Counted from the stretch's first letter, positions 1 to 8,106 are shown. The stretch is 28,756 bases of DNA from DATDOY01 sp035293045 (GCA_035293045.1 DATDOY010000200.1:1-28756), one strand, 5' to 3'. Numbers and translations: made by a program. Notes: generated from the sequence alone by a model not told the origin.

Positions 1-221
1 TTCAGATCGCGAAGCTCGAACGGGTTGCCGACCCCGGCAAACGACTCCACCGCGACATCAGGAAACGCGTCCACCACGTCCGGCGGATACCCGAGGCCGA
101 GAGCGTTACGACGCCCGGTATGGAAGTGGAAGGTCGCATCCGGCTTCTCGGCGACGGCGCGGTATTTCGCCTTCACCTCCTCGCGCAGCGCAACCGGGTC
201 GACCGGCAGAACATCACTCAT
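1..221 (-). CDS. ArsM-like SAM-dependent methyltransferase, N-terminal part (cut by window edge)
   Basis: The first 73 codons of a leftward gene are visible and the rest lies outside the window. The start ATG (221-219) overlaps the TGA of the upstream MFS gene in an ATGA, so translation is probably coupled. The visible peptide begins MSDVLPVDPVALREEVKAKY and contains FHFHTGRR, LGYPPDVVDAFP and VESFAGVGNPF. From memory, this lead-in is typical of a bacterial family annotated as arsenite methyltransferase-like, in which it precedes the SAM-binding motif. That motif and the arsenic-binding cysteines are not in view, so the substrate cannot be judged. The gene is last in the operon with an ArsR-rhodanese regulator, which fits arsenic or reactive sulfur detoxification. 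The family call is fairly safe and arsenite as substrate is inference. Confidence 0.72.
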   Translation of the reverse strand, partial: MSDVLPVDPVALREEVKAKYRAVAEKPDATFHFHTGRRNALGLGYPPDVVDAFPDVAVESFAGVGNPFELRDL

Positions 222-1504
222 GACTCCTCCTCTGTTGATTGGTTCCCACTCGCGATCCCAACGTGTGACTCCGACATGCGAGCCCACGCGATGAATCCCG
301 ACGCCGCGGTGACGGCCGCCACGGTGAGGATGGCCTCCTCGACACCGACGACGTCCGCCACGATTCCCGCCAAGAGCGCACCGGCCACAAAACCGAGGTC
401 GCGCCAGAGCCGGTACACCCCGATCGCAGCCGCCCGCCACGACACCGCCGCCCGGTCTCCCACGTAGGCGATCAGGGTCGGGTACGTAAGCGCGGTTCCA
501 AGCCCCATCGTCAGCGCAGCGCCGATCCATCCCGCGTAGGTATCGGCCAACGCCATCGCCGCGATCCCGGCGGCCTGGGTCCACATGCCGAGCACGACCG
601 GCGTCTTGCGACCGACGCGATCGGACCACGCGCCCGTCGCCAACTGCGCAAGTCCCCACGTCGCCGGGTACAGCCCGACCACAAACGCCGCCTCTCCGAT
701 CGAGAGCCCCTGGGCGGTGAGAAACAGCGGAAAGATGCCCCACGCAATCCCGTCGTTGAGGTTCGTCACGAGTCCGGCTTGGCACGCGGCGGACAAACTG
801 CGGTCTCGCCAACTGACGCGAGCGAAGACGCGACCGAACGACGCGCCCTCCGCGGGCTGCGTCGGATCGGGGGCGCCGGCGCGATCGGCGGTGTCGCGGG
901 TGAAGAGACTGAGGGTCAGCCCGGCCGCCGCCGCCGCGCCGATCACGACAAACGGAGCGGTGCGGGGTCCGTGGCCGGAGGCGAGCGCGCCGCCGGCCCA
1001 CGCCGCGACGGCGACGGCGCCGTATCCCGCCGCCTCGTTCATCCCCATCGCCAGCCCGCGTTGGCGCGGACCGGCGATGTCGATCTTCATGACGACGGTC
1101 ATCGACCACGTCAGGCCCTGGTTGACGCCGAGGAGCACGTTGGCGGCCACGACCCATCCCCACGCAGGCGCCCAGACGATGAGCGGCGCCACGGGGATGC
1201 CGACGATCCAGCCGATGATGAGGAGGCGGCGGCGCCCGACCCGGTGGGCAAGGGTGCCCGCGGCGAGATTCGAGAGGCTCTTGGCGAGACCGAAGGCGGC
1301 GACGAACGACAGCACGGCGGACGCCGACGCCACGCCGAACTTTTCCTCGGCGAGGATGGGCAGGACGCTGCGCTCGACCCCCACCATGGCCCCCACGAAG
1401 GCCGTGATCGAAACCAGCAAGGCGAACTGACGCCAGTTGGCGCGCACGCCGAGTTGGGGACGAGGCGGGTCCGGCGGTGCCGGCGCGGCGGAGAGGATCT
1501 TCAA
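218..1504 (-). CDS. MFS transporter, 12-TM type
   Basis: A 428-residue membrane protein with about twelve hydrophobic segments in two halves separated by a polar loop (around TRDTADRAGAPDPTQPAEG). The A-loop motif after TM2 reads LAHRVGRRRLL, and an equivalent GAWSDRVGRKTPVV lies in the second half. Both are major facilitator signatures, so export of a small solute by proton antiport is likely. The frame opens with TTG at 1504-1502, which overlaps the TGA of the preceding MBL gene as TTGA. Together with the ATGA overlaps on either side this supports a coupled TTG start, although the GTG at codon 20 (VRANWRQF) is possible. Its place between a rhodanese enzyme and an ArsM-like methyltransferase suggests that it exports a product of that pathway. 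The substrate is unknown. Confidence 0.88.
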   Translation of the reverse strand: MKILSAAPAPPDPPRPQLGVRANWRQFALLVSITAFVGAMVGVERSVLPILAEEKFGVASASAVLSFVAAFGLAKSLSNLAAGTLAHRVGRRRLLIIGWIVGIPVAPLIVWAPAWGWVVAANVLLGVNQGLTWSMTVVMKIDIAGPRQRGLAMGMNEAAGYGAVAVAAWAGGALASGHGPRTAPFVVIGAAAAAGLTLSLFTRDTADRAGAPDPTQPAEGASFGRVFARVSWRDRSLSAACQAGLVTNLNDGIAWGIFPLFLTAQGLSIGEAAFVVGLYPATWGLAQLATGAWSDRVGRKTPVVLGMWTQAAGIAAMALADTYAGWIGAALTMGLGTALTYPTLIAYVGDRAAVSWRAAAIGVYRLWRDLGFVAGALLAGIVADVVGVEEAILTVAAVTAASGFIAWARMSESHVGIASGNQSTEEES

Positions 1505-2847
1505 CGCTGCACCGGCAGTCCGGCTTCATCCCACGCGGGGAATCCTCCCGCCAGGGTGGCCACGCGCAGCCCGCGGTGTTCGAGCAGGCTGGCCGCGGTC
1601 GCCGCTCGCTCGCCGTGGGCGCAGTACGTGATGAGGTCGTCGACGCCCGGCTGCTTCCCGGCGGCGATGTCGCCGACCTCGATCTGCGCCGCGCCGGGAA
1701 TGGTCGCCACCGCCACCTCGGAGCGTGCTCGAACATCGACCAGGCTCGATCCGTTCTCGACACGACGGAGCGCGTCGGCGGGACTCAGTGATTCCACGGA
1801 GTCGACCGGGAGTCCGGCCGCCGTCCAGCCGTCGAGGCCTCCGTCGACCCAACCGCGCACGTCGTCGTACCCGATACCCCGGGCCGCAACCGTCGCCGAG
1901 GCAACCGCCTGCTCGTCGCCGAGGAACACAACCGGCGCGCCGAACGGGATCACCCAGCCGAGCCACGACGCAAAGGCCGGTCGCTCCGCGATGGCGATCG
2001 CTCCCCGCGGATGGCCCGCCGCCCACTCGTCGACCGATCGCACGTCGATGAGCCACACACCGTCTTCCATCAGGCCGGCGACCTCGCCCGCGGGCACCGC
2101 GCGTGGAAGCGGCAGGTCGGCGAGGAGGGTCGCGCCGCGCTGGTTGATCACGCGCAGGTGGAGGAAGTAGGCGGGAAACGATCCGTAGCCGTTGAGGACC
2201 TCGCGGACGAACTCCTCCTCGTCGGTGATCGCGAGGAGCGGGTTGGTGGCCCGCTCGGCGCCGATGGTCGTCGCGCCGGCGGACGCCGGAATGGCCGAGC
2301 AAAACGAACCCCCGCCATGGGTGGGCCAGAGGTGGGCGGCGTCGGGAAGCTCGGCGACGCGGCGGAGGCTGGCGAACTGATCGCGCGTGAGCTGTTCGGT
2401 GAGGGCGGGATCGATGAGGTCGGTGCGCGCCGCGCCGCCGGCGATGAGAGATCCCCCGCTGAAGACGCCAACGACACCGTCGTCACCCTCCACCACATAG
2501 GCCAGGTGCTCCGGCGTGTGTCCCGGCGTCTCGAGGGCGCGCAGGCGGACGCCGCCGAGGTCGAGGGTCTCGCCCTCGCTGATGCCGCGGTGCGGGAAGG
2601 TCGATTCGGCCCCGGCGGGGACGACGATCGAAGCGCCGGCGGCGGCCAGCTCCATGTTCCCGCTGACGAAGTCGGCGTGGAGGTGGGTCTCGACGACGGA
2701 CTCCAGCCGGAGCCCGAGTCGGTCGGCGGCCTCTTCGTAGACGTCAACATCGCGGCGCGGATCGATGGCGACGGCAGACGTGCCACCGATCTCGAGGAGG
2801 TACGACGTGTTGCCGAGCGAGCCATCGGGAATCGGGTGAACTTTCAT
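1501..2847 (-). CDS. MBL-fold hydrolase with two C-terminal rhodanese domains
   Basis: A 448-residue protein. Residues 1-230 form a metallo-beta-lactamase domain related to persulfide dioxygenases (ETHE1/CstB group), with THLHADF (His55, His57, Asp59), TPGHT (His110) and PTHGGGS (His177). The loop that normally holds the bridging aspartate (GD) reads SGGSLIAGGAARTDL, without it. Rhodanese domain 1 (about 255-345) has FLGDEQ where the cysteine loop should be, so it is probably non-catalytic. Rhodanese domain 2 (about 355-448) has an intact loop CAHGERA with Cys409. The start at 2847 is chosen because this ATG overlaps the TGA of the ArsR gene (ATGA). The open frame extends to 2892, but that extension would lie inside the ArsR gene. 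A role in persulfide or sulfane-sulfur metabolism is inferred from the family. Confidence 0.88.
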   Translation of the reverse strand: MKVHPIPDGSLGNTSYLLEIGGTSAVAIDPRRDVDVYEEAADRLGLRLESVVETHLHADFVSGNMELAAAGASIVVPAGAESTFPHRGISEGETLDLGGVRLRALETPGHTPEHLAYVVEGDDGVVGVFSGGSLIAGGAARTDLIDPALTEQLTRDQFASLRRVAELPDAAHLWPTHGGGSFCSAIPASAGATTIGAERATNPLLAITDEEEFVREVLNGYGSFPAYFLHLRVINQRGATLLADLPLPRAVPAGEVAGLMEDGVWLIDVRSVDEWAAGHPRGAIAIAERPAFASWLGWVIPFGAPVVFLGDEQAVASATVAARGIGYDDVRGWVDGGLDGWTAAGLPVDSVESLSPADALRRVENGSSLVDVRARSEVAVATIPGAAQIEVGDIAAGKQPGVDDLITYCAHGERAATAASLLEHRGLRVATLAGGFPAWDEAGLPVQR

Positions 2848-3518
2848 CCTGACTCCTCTCCCATGTCGACGGGTCGCGCATCGCGACGCCACTCCGGGAA
2901 CCCGTCGGCCAGCCGACGCGCGCGATACCCGCGGGTCGAGAGCTCACGGACCGCCTCGTCGGCGTAGACGCAGTACGGACCTCGGCAGTACGCGACGACG
3001 TCTCGTGACTTGGTCAGCGTGCGGAGGCGATCGGCGAGCTCGTCGATCGGGATCGAGCGAGCGCCCGGAATGTGACCGGCCTCGTATTCCTCGGCGGGCC
3101 GCACGTCGATGACCGTCACGTCGCCGCGATCGAGCCGGTCGGCAAGTTCATCCCGGGTGAGCGGCTCGAGGGTCCCCGGCTCGCCCAGGTAGTCCTGGGT
3201 CAGGCGATCGATCCGATCGACATGGATCGCGGCGACCTCCCGAACCGCGCTCCACAGGTCTTCGACCTCGGGACCGGCGAGCGAATAGAGGATCCGCGTA
3301 CCGTCGCGCCGTGACCGCAGCAGGCCGCTGATGGCGAGGCGGCGTAGGTGATGCGACGTGTTGGCCACGCTTTGGCCGATGGCGCCGGCGATGTCCTCGA
3401 CCGAGCGCTCGCCCTGGGCGAGGAGGTCGACGATCTCGGCGCGCCGACCGCTCCCGAGGGCCTTGGCCACCGAGGCCAGCGCGTCGAAGAGGGGTGCCTT
3501 GGCTTCCCGATTCGCCAC
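2844..3518 (-). CDS. ArsR-family repressor fused to a rhodanese domain
   Basis: 224 residues. Residues about 10-105 form a winged helix of the ArsR/SmtB type (LGSGRRAEIVDLLAQGERSVEDIA, recognition helix near SVANTSHHLRRL, wing RRDGTRILYSL). Residues about 118-215 form a rhodanese domain (VIDVRPAEEYEAGHIPGA) with loop YCRGPYC. The only two cysteines, Cys178 and Cys183, lie in that loop and the DNA-binding domain has none. Sensing is therefore more likely through sulfur transfer to the rhodanese loop than through the CVC metal site of classical ArsR or the cysteine pair of SqrR/BigR (inference). The start is GTG at 3518-3516, with AGGAG nine bases upstream. It is first in the leftward operon and faces a palindromic operator-like sequence at 3546-3567. 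Confidence 0.9.
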   Translation of the reverse strand: MANREAKAPLFDALASVAKALGSGRRAEIVDLLAQGERSVEDIAGAIGQSVANTSHHLRRLAISGLLRSRRDGTRILYSLAGPEVEDLWSAVREVAAIHVDRIDRLTQDYLGEPGTLEPLTRDELADRLDRGDVTVIDVRPAEEYEAGHIPGARSIPIDELADRLRTLTKSRDVVAYCRGPYCVYADEAVRELSTRGYRARRLADGFPEWRRDARPVDMGEESG

Positions 3519-3545
3519 CTTGACATTCTCCTGCCCGGCGTCTAG

Positions 3546-3567
3546 AAGTAATCAAGTGATTACTTGA
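3546..3567. promoter_or_regulatory. Palindromic operator-like site in front of the arsR-rhodanese operon
   Basis: A perfect 9-bp inverted repeat, AAGTAATCA-AG-TGATTACTT, spans 3546-3565. An overlapping one, TCAAGT-GATT-ACTTGA, spans 3552-3567. The region is AT-rich against a GC-rich background. It lies 28 bases upstream of the GTG start of the ArsR-type repressor. Leftward, TTGACT (3585-3580) could be a -35 box, which would place the palindrome over the -10 region, as expected for autorepression. The -10 box itself is not convincing. ArsR-family operators are usually AT-rich 12-2-12 type palindromes, so the assignment is likely but unproven. Confidence 0.7.
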
Positions 3568-3668
3568 ATATTTGAGCAAAGTCAAGGACGCGGGCACTCC
3601 GGCGTCCGGTTCGATGGCGCGCTGCGCCCGATTCCGGCAGAGTGACCCACAACCACAAGGGGGACGCC

Positions 3669-5066
3669 ATGACCATCACCGACGCCGCAATCGAGGCATT
3701 GGCCGCCAATTTCATCGGCGAGCTGATCCGACCCGCCGACCCGGGCTACGACGAGTCACGCAAGATTTGGAACGGCCACATCGACCGCCGGCCAGCGCTC
3801 ATTGCCCGCTGTCGCGGCGTGGCCGACGTCCAGGCCGCGGTGCGCTTCGCTCGGGAGCACGACCTGCCTACGACGGTCCGGGGAGGCGGTCACGCCGTGG
3901 CCGGCTACGCCCTGGGCGACGACGCGCTGCTCATCGACCTGTCGCTCATGGTCGGGACGCGCGTCGATCCGCTCGGGCAAACCATCCGCCTCGAAGGGGG
4001 GTGCCTCAACGAGCACCTCGACCGCGAGGCGCAGGCCTTCGGCCTCGCCGCCACGGGTGGCATCGTCAGCCACACCGGCATCGGGGGGCTCACCCTCGGC
4101 GGTGGCATCGGCCACCTCATGCGCAAGTTCGGCCTGTCCATCGACGCACTCCGCTCGTGTGACGTCGTGACGGCCGACGGCGAGTTCGTCGTCGCCAGCG
4201 AGCAGGAGAACGCCGAGCTGTTCTGGGGCCTGAAGGGCGGCGGTGGCAACTTCGGGATCGCCACGTCGTTCGAGTTCGAGCTGCGCCCGCTCGGTCCACA
4301 GATCCTCGCCGGCCTGCTCCTGTGGGAGATGAGCAAGGCACCGGAGATCCTCGGGTTCCTCCGCGACTTCGCCGCGGACGCCCCCGACGAGGTGGGCATC
4401 ATGGGCAACCTCCGCCTCGCGCCGCCGCTCCCCGTCGTCCCCGAGGCACTGCACGGCAAGCCCGTCGTCGGGCTCGTGTTGACCTACGCCGGATCGATCG
4501 AGGAGGGCGAGAAGGTCTTCGCGCCGGTCCGGGCGTTCGAGTCGCCGGTGGTCGACGCCGTCGTGCCCAAGCCCTACGTGGCGCACCAGAAGATGTTCGA
4601 CGCCGCGCTCCCCCACGGCCGTCACTACTACTGGAAGTCGCACAAGATCGGCCCTCTCACCGACGACATCACGTCGATCGTCATCGAACACTCGGAGGCG
4701 ATCACCTCGCCCCTGTCGTCTGTCCCGCTGTTCACGTTCGGCGGCGCGGTGGCGCGCGTGCCCGAGGACGCGTCGGCATTCCCCAACCGGGATGCTGCGC
4801 ACGACATCAACATCGTGGCGTCGTGGCTCCCGGAGAATGCGGGCGACGCCGACCGCCACATCGCCTGGGTGCGGGGGCTCTTCGACGCCCTCGAGCCCCA
4901 CAGCCGGGGCGTCTACGTCAACTTCACCAACGACGACTCGACCGATCGCGTCCGCACGGGCGCGTACAGTGCCACGCAATGGGCGAGACTGACGGCGTTG
5001 AAGGCGAAGTACGACCCGACCAACTTCTTCCGGAGCAACGCGAACATTCCGCCGAACGGGAGCTGA
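3669..5066 (+). CDS. FAD-linked oxidase, berberine-bridge-enzyme type
   Basis: 465 residues. The N-terminal half is a PCMH-type FAD domain with TTVRGGGHAVAGY, where His75 is the expected 8-alpha-histidyl FAD attachment site, and GGIVSHTGIGGLTLGGGIGHL. The second covalent site of plant berberine bridge enzymes, a cysteine, corresponds to Val133 here, so the flavin is predicted to be held by one bond only. The C-terminus carries the family signature YDPTNFFRSNANIPP. Such enzymes oxidise sugars, alcohols or natural-product intermediates with oxygen, and the substrate cannot be told. The ATG at 3669 is preferred over the in-frame GTG at 3642 because AAGGGGG sits six bases upstream of it. The stop is 11 bases before the thioesterase start, so the two genes are probably cotranscribed. 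It diverges from the arsR operon. Confidence 0.9.
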   Translation: MTITDAAIEALAANFIGELIRPADPGYDESRKIWNGHIDRRPALIARCRGVADVQAAVRFAREHDLPTTVRGGGHAVAGYALGDDALLIDLSLMVGTRVDPLGQTIRLEGGCLNEHLDREAQAFGLAATGGIVSHTGIGGLTLGGGIGHLMRKFGLSIDALRSCDVVTADGEFVVASEQENAELFWGLKGGGGNFGIATSFEFELRPLGPQILAGLLLWEMSKAPEILGFLRDFAADAPDEVGIMGNLRLAPPLPVVPEALHGKPVVGLVLTYAGSIEEGEKVFAPVRAFESPVVDAVVPKPYVAHQKMFDAALPHGRHYYWKSHKIGPLTDDITSIVIEHSEAITSPLSSVPLFTFGGAVARVPEDASAFPNRDAAHDINIVASWLPENAGDADRHIAWVRGLFDALEPHSRGVYVNFTNDDSTDRVRTGAYSATQWARLTALKAKYDPTNFFRSNANIPPNGS

Positions 5067-5077
5067 GCCCGGGGGCG

Positions 5078-5518
5078 ATGGACGCCCGCCAACTCGAGGA
5101 GTTCATCGATCGGGCGTTCCCCAATCGGCTCACCGAGCGGCACTTCGACGTCGACCACGTGGGCGGCCGGCGCATCCGGCTGACGCTCAAACCGCAACCA
5201 TGGATGGAGCGGCCCGGAGGCTCGATCTCCGGGCCGACCCTCATGGGTCTCGCCGACACCGCGGCATATCTCCTGGTGATCGCGGAACTCGGGCCCGTCG
5301 CCGCGGCCGTCACGAGCAACCTCAACATCCACTTTCTCCGGCGACCGCCGGCCGACGTCGCCGTCACCGTGGAGGGCGAACTGCTCAAACTCGGCCGCCG
5401 CCTCGCCCTCAGCGAGGTCCGCATGTTCAGCGGCGACGAGCCCGAGCCAGTGGCGTACGCGACCGTGACCTACGCGGTCCCGTCACCAAAGCCCGAGAGT
5501 CGGGCGACCGAGCCGTAG
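5078..5518 (+). CDS. PaaI-type hotdog-fold thioesterase
   Basis: 146 residues, the normal length for a single hotdog domain. The centre reads GGSISGPTLMGLADTAAYLLV, the long hotdog helix with the family's catalytic-type acidic residue at Asp60. It is followed by the strands TSNLNIHFLRRP and VTVEGELLKLGRRLALSEVRMF, typical of PaaI/YdiI thioesterases that hydrolyse acyl-CoA esters. The ATG at 5078 has GGGGGC just upstream and lies 11 bases after the oxidase stop codon, suggesting an operon. The last 49 bases overlap the 3' end of the leftward dehydrogenase gene, so the C-terminal tail (VPSPKPESRATEP) is encoded opposite that gene's end. The acyl substrate is unknown. Confidence 0.85.
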   Translation: MDARQLEEFIDRAFPNRLTERHFDVDHVGGRRIRLTLKPQPWMERPGGSISGPTLMGLADTAAYLLVIAELGPVAAAVTSNLNIHFLRRPPADVAVTVEGELLKLGRRLALSEVRMFSGDEPEPVAYATVTYAVPSPKPESRATEP

Positions 5519-6336
5519 TCGGCGTCCTCGCCGTATCGCTCCATCGCGGACGCGAGGCGCGCGAGGGCGGCGTCGCCCACGGGCTGATCGACGTCGAGCG
5601 CGTCGGCGACCTCGCGTTCGGTGCGGACGTCCTTCACCATGTGGGCGATCTTGAATCCGGCTTCGAAGTCGCCTCTCAGCACCTTGTTGGGGAAGAGATT
5701 GCCCAACTGCCAGTTGGCGCCGCTCCCCTGCATGACCGCCTTCGCGACGAACTCGGGTGAGAGACCCGCCGCCTGCGCCATGGCGAGCGCCTCGGCCGAG
5801 GCGGCGGCGCAGACCGCTCCGAGATAGTTGTTGGCGAGTTTGACGACGAGGCCGGCCCCGACGTCGCCGCAGTGGGCGAGCTTGTCTTCGGCGCCGAGGA
5901 CGGTGAGCACGGGCCGGGCTCGATCCATGGCATCGACTGATCCGCCGACCCACATGGCGAGCGTGCCCGTCTCTGCACCGGTTGGCCCGCCGGACACCGG
6001 CGCGTCCAGATAGTCCACGCCCTTGTCGGCCGCCTCCGCCGCGAGCTCGCGCGCCACGTCGGGACTGTGGGTCGACATCTCGATCATGACGGCGCCCCGC
6101 GGGATCGTCTCGAGCGCCGACCGCACGACCGCGGTGACCTCTGGGGAGTCGGGGACGATCGAGCAGACCACTTCGGCGTTTCGGGCAGCCTCCGCGGGTG
6201 ACGCCACGACCCGCCACCCGGTGTCGGCGAGCCGGTCGGGGGTGCGCGACGACACGACGACGTCGTGGCCGGCCTCGATCAGGCGCCGCACCATGGGCGC
6301 CCCCATCAGCCCGGCACCGACAAACCCGATCCTCAT
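5470..6336 (-). CDS. 3-hydroxyisobutyrate dehydrogenase family NAD(P)-dependent oxidoreductase
   Basis: 288 residues, the usual size for the beta-hydroxyacid dehydrogenase family. The Rossmann motif IGFVGAGLMGAPM lies at 3-15, the substrate-binding motif DAPVSGGPTGAETGTL at 111-126, and the catalytic lysine helix GAGLVVKLANNYLG contains Lys166 and Asn170. Members reduce or oxidise 3-hydroxyisobutyrate (valine catabolism), tartronate semialdehyde or related acids, and motifs alone do not separate these. The start at 6336 is chosen because the Rossmann fold begins there and GAGAGG precedes it. The frame upstream runs through a palindrome and is not coding. It lies downstream of ilvC on the same strand, separated by that palindrome. 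Its 3' end overlaps the thioesterase gene by 49 bases. Confidence 0.87.
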   Translation of the reverse strand: MRIGFVGAGLMGAPMVRRLIEAGHDVVVSSRTPDRLADTGWRVVASPAEAARNAEVVCSIVPDSPEVTAVVRSALETIPRGAVMIEMSTHSPDVARELAAEAADKGVDYLDAPVSGGPTGAETGTLAMWVGGSVDAMDRARPVLTVLGAEDKLAHCGDVGAGLVVKLANNYLGAVCAAASAEALAMAQAAGLSPEFVAKAVMQGSGANWQLGNLFPNKVLRGDFEAGFKIAHMVKDVRTEREVADALDVDQPVGDAALARLASAMERYGEDADYGSVARLSGFGDGTA

Positions 6337-6418
6337 GCCTCTCGATGCCTTTCGGTCGCCGTGTTCAGAACCCCAGAACCCGCCTCGCGGTTCCGCGCGG
6401 CCTCGTCGTTCCTCACGC

Positions 6419-6462
6419 GGTGTGAGTGCCTGCCCGGCTGACGCCGGGCAGGCACTCACACC
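6419..6462. repeat. Dispersed palindrome, copy 1 (after ilvC)
   Basis: Perfect 20-bp arms (6419-6438 and 6443-6462) with loop TGAC. The arm begins GGTGTGAGTGCCTGCCCGGC. It lies 39 bases beyond the ilvC stop on the ilvC transcript and could act as a rho-independent-like terminator, though no T-run follows. The 17-base core GTGTGAGTGCCTGCCCG recurs in copies 2 and 3, so it is a repeat family rather than a chance hairpin. Confidence 0.85.
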
Positions 6463-6500
6463 CTGGAAATGGGCGCGCAAGCGCAGCACAGCCCGGGCGG

Positions 6501-7529
6501 TCAGCCGCCGGAGGCGTCCTGCACCTTCTCGCGACCGGCGCCGATCCACGGCATCATCGCCCGCAACCGGGACCCAACCGCCTCGACCGGGTGGTCCTTG
6601 CCCTGTTGGCGGAGGGCCTCGAAGTTCGGACGGCCGTTGATGTTCTCTTCGATCCACTCCTGCGCGAACTCGCCGCGCTGGATCTCACCGAGGATCTTGC
6701 GCATCTCCTCGCGCACCCCCTCGTTGATGATGCGCGGCCCGCGACTCACGTCGCCGTACTCGGCAGTGTCGGAGATCGAGTAGCGCATGTCGGTGATGCC
6801 GCCCTCGTACATGAGGTCGACGATCAGCTTCAGCTCGTGGAGGCACTCGAAGTAGGCGGCCTCGGGCTGGTACCCGGCCTCGACGAGCGTCTCGAACCCG
6901 GCCCGCACCAGCTCGGTGAGGCCGCCGCACAACACCACCTGTTCGCCGAAGAGGTCGGTCTCGGTCTCCTCCGGGAACGTGGTCTCGAGCACGCCGGCCC
7001 GCGTGCCGCCGATGCCCGCCGCGTACGAAAGCGCCGTCTCCTTGGCCTTGCCGGTGGCGTCCTGGTGCACGGCGACGAGGCACGGGACGCCCGCGCCTTC
7101 CTCGTACTGGCGCCGCACGAGATGGCCCGGGCCCTTGGGAGCGATCATCCACACGTCGACGCCGGCCGGGGGCTCGATCTGACCGAAGTGGATGTTGAAG
7201 CCGTGGGCAAAAGCGAGCGAATCGCCGTCCTTCAAGTGAGGCGCGATCGACTCCGTGTAGACCTTCGCCTGCTCGGTGTCGGGCAACAGGATCATGATGA
7301 CGTCGGCTTCCTCGGAGGCGTCGGCGATCGTGCGCACCGCGAGGCCGGCGGCCTCCGCCTTGGCCCACGACGACGACCCGTCCCGCAGGCCAACGCGAAC
7401 GTCGACGCCGGAATCCTGGAGGTTGCGTGCGTGCGCGTGCCCCTGCGAGCCGTAGCCGAGCACGGCGACCTTCTTCCCCCGAATGAGCGAGAGGTCGGCG
7501 TCGTCCTCGTAGTAGATCGTTGCTGCCAT
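6501..7529 (-). CDS. ilvC: Ketol-acid reductoisomerase (class I)
   Basis: 342 residues, typical of class I enzymes. It converts 2-acetolactate or 2-aceto-2-hydroxybutyrate to the dihydroxy acid using NADPH and magnesium, the second step of valine and isoleucine synthesis. The Rossmann motif VAVLGYGSQGHAHA lies at 21-34, with the cofactor loop VGLRDGSSSW next. APKGPGHLVRRQYEEGAGVPCLVAV, the metal-binding stretch ETDLFGEQVVLCGG and ECLHELKLIVDLMYEGG follow in the expected order. The ATG at 7529 is preceded by GGAGGAG, while the upstream frame (to 7631) runs into ilvN. The gap to ilvN is 34 bases, giving an ilvB-ilvN-ilvC operon presumably under the attenuator in front of ilvB. Confidence 0.97.
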   Translation of the reverse strand: MAATIYYEDDADLSLIRGKKVAVLGYGSQGHAHARNLQDSGVDVRVGLRDGSSSWAKAEAAGLAVRTIADASEEADVIMILLPDTEQAKVYTESIAPHLKDGDSLAFAHGFNIHFGQIEPPAGVDVWMIAPKGPGHLVRRQYEEGAGVPCLVAVHQDATGKAKETALSYAAGIGGTRAGVLETTFPEETETDLFGEQVVLCGGLTELVRAGFETLVEAGYQPEAAYFECLHELKLIVDLMYEGGITDMRYSISDTAEYGDVSRGPRIINEGVREEMRKILGEIQRGEFAQEWIEENINGRPNFEALRQQGKDHPVEAVGSRLRAMMPWIGAGREKVQDASGG

Positions 7530-7563
7530 TTCGGGGCTCCTCCTCGGAACGTGATGCTTGGGG

Positions 7564-8106
7564 TCAGGCGGGTTTCTTGACCGAGCGAAGCTTGGTCGAC
7601 TCCCGCGACAGCTTCGGCAAGGCGATCTCACCGGTCCGCTGGATCTCCTCGATCCCGTACGGCCGCAACAGGTCCTCCATGGCGTCGAGCTGGTCGGGTT
7701 GCCCCGCCGCCATCAGCGTCATCGAGTCGTAGCCGACGTCGACGATCTTGGCGTCGAAGATGGCGCCGAGCTCCGTGATCTGCGACCGCGTGTCGGCACC
7801 GGCTGACACCGTCACCAGCATCAGCTCACGCTCCACGGCGTCGGTCGGATGCAGTTCGTTGATCTTGATCACGTTGATCTGCTTGTTGAGCTGCTTGGTC
7901 ACCTGTTCGAGCGACGTCGACTCCACGTCGACCACGATCGTCATACGGCTGACTCGTTCGTCGTCGGTGGGGCTGACGGCGAGGCTGAAGATGTTGAAGG
8001 CGCGTCTCGCGAACAACCCGGAGATCCGGGCGAGCACGCCCGGCTTGTTCTCGACGAGCACCGACAGGATGTGGTGCTTGGCGGCGTTGTCGGCCGGGCC
8101 GCTCAT
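7564..8106 (-). CDS. ilvN: Acetolactate synthase small (regulatory) subunit
   Basis: 180 residues. The N-terminal ACT domain reads HHILSVLVENKPGVLARISGLFARRAFNIFSLAV, the classical valine-binding feedback domain, followed by a second ACT-like region (ELMLVTVSAGADTRSQITELGAIFDAKIVDVG). The protein binds the catalytic subunit encoded just upstream, raises its activity and confers valine inhibition. The ATG at 8106 overlaps the ilvB TGA in an ATGA, so the subunits are probably made by coupled translation. The C-terminus is basic (KLSRESTKLRSVKKPA). The gene is also called ilvH in some genomes. Confidence 0.96.
   Translation of the reverse strand: MSGPADNAAKHHILSVLVENKPGVLARISGLFARRAFNIFSLAVSPTDDERVSRMTIVVDVESTSLEQVTKQLNKQINVIKINELHPTDAVERELMLVTVSAGADTRSQITELGAIFDAKIVDVGYDSMTLMAAGQPDQLDAMEDLLRPYGIEEIQRTGEIALPKLSRESTKLRSVKKPA

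Noticed and set aside
779..2170. A long plus-strand open frame across the MFS and MBL genes
   Set aside because: It is antisense to motif-bearing genes and has Arg/Gly/Asp-rich shadow composition.
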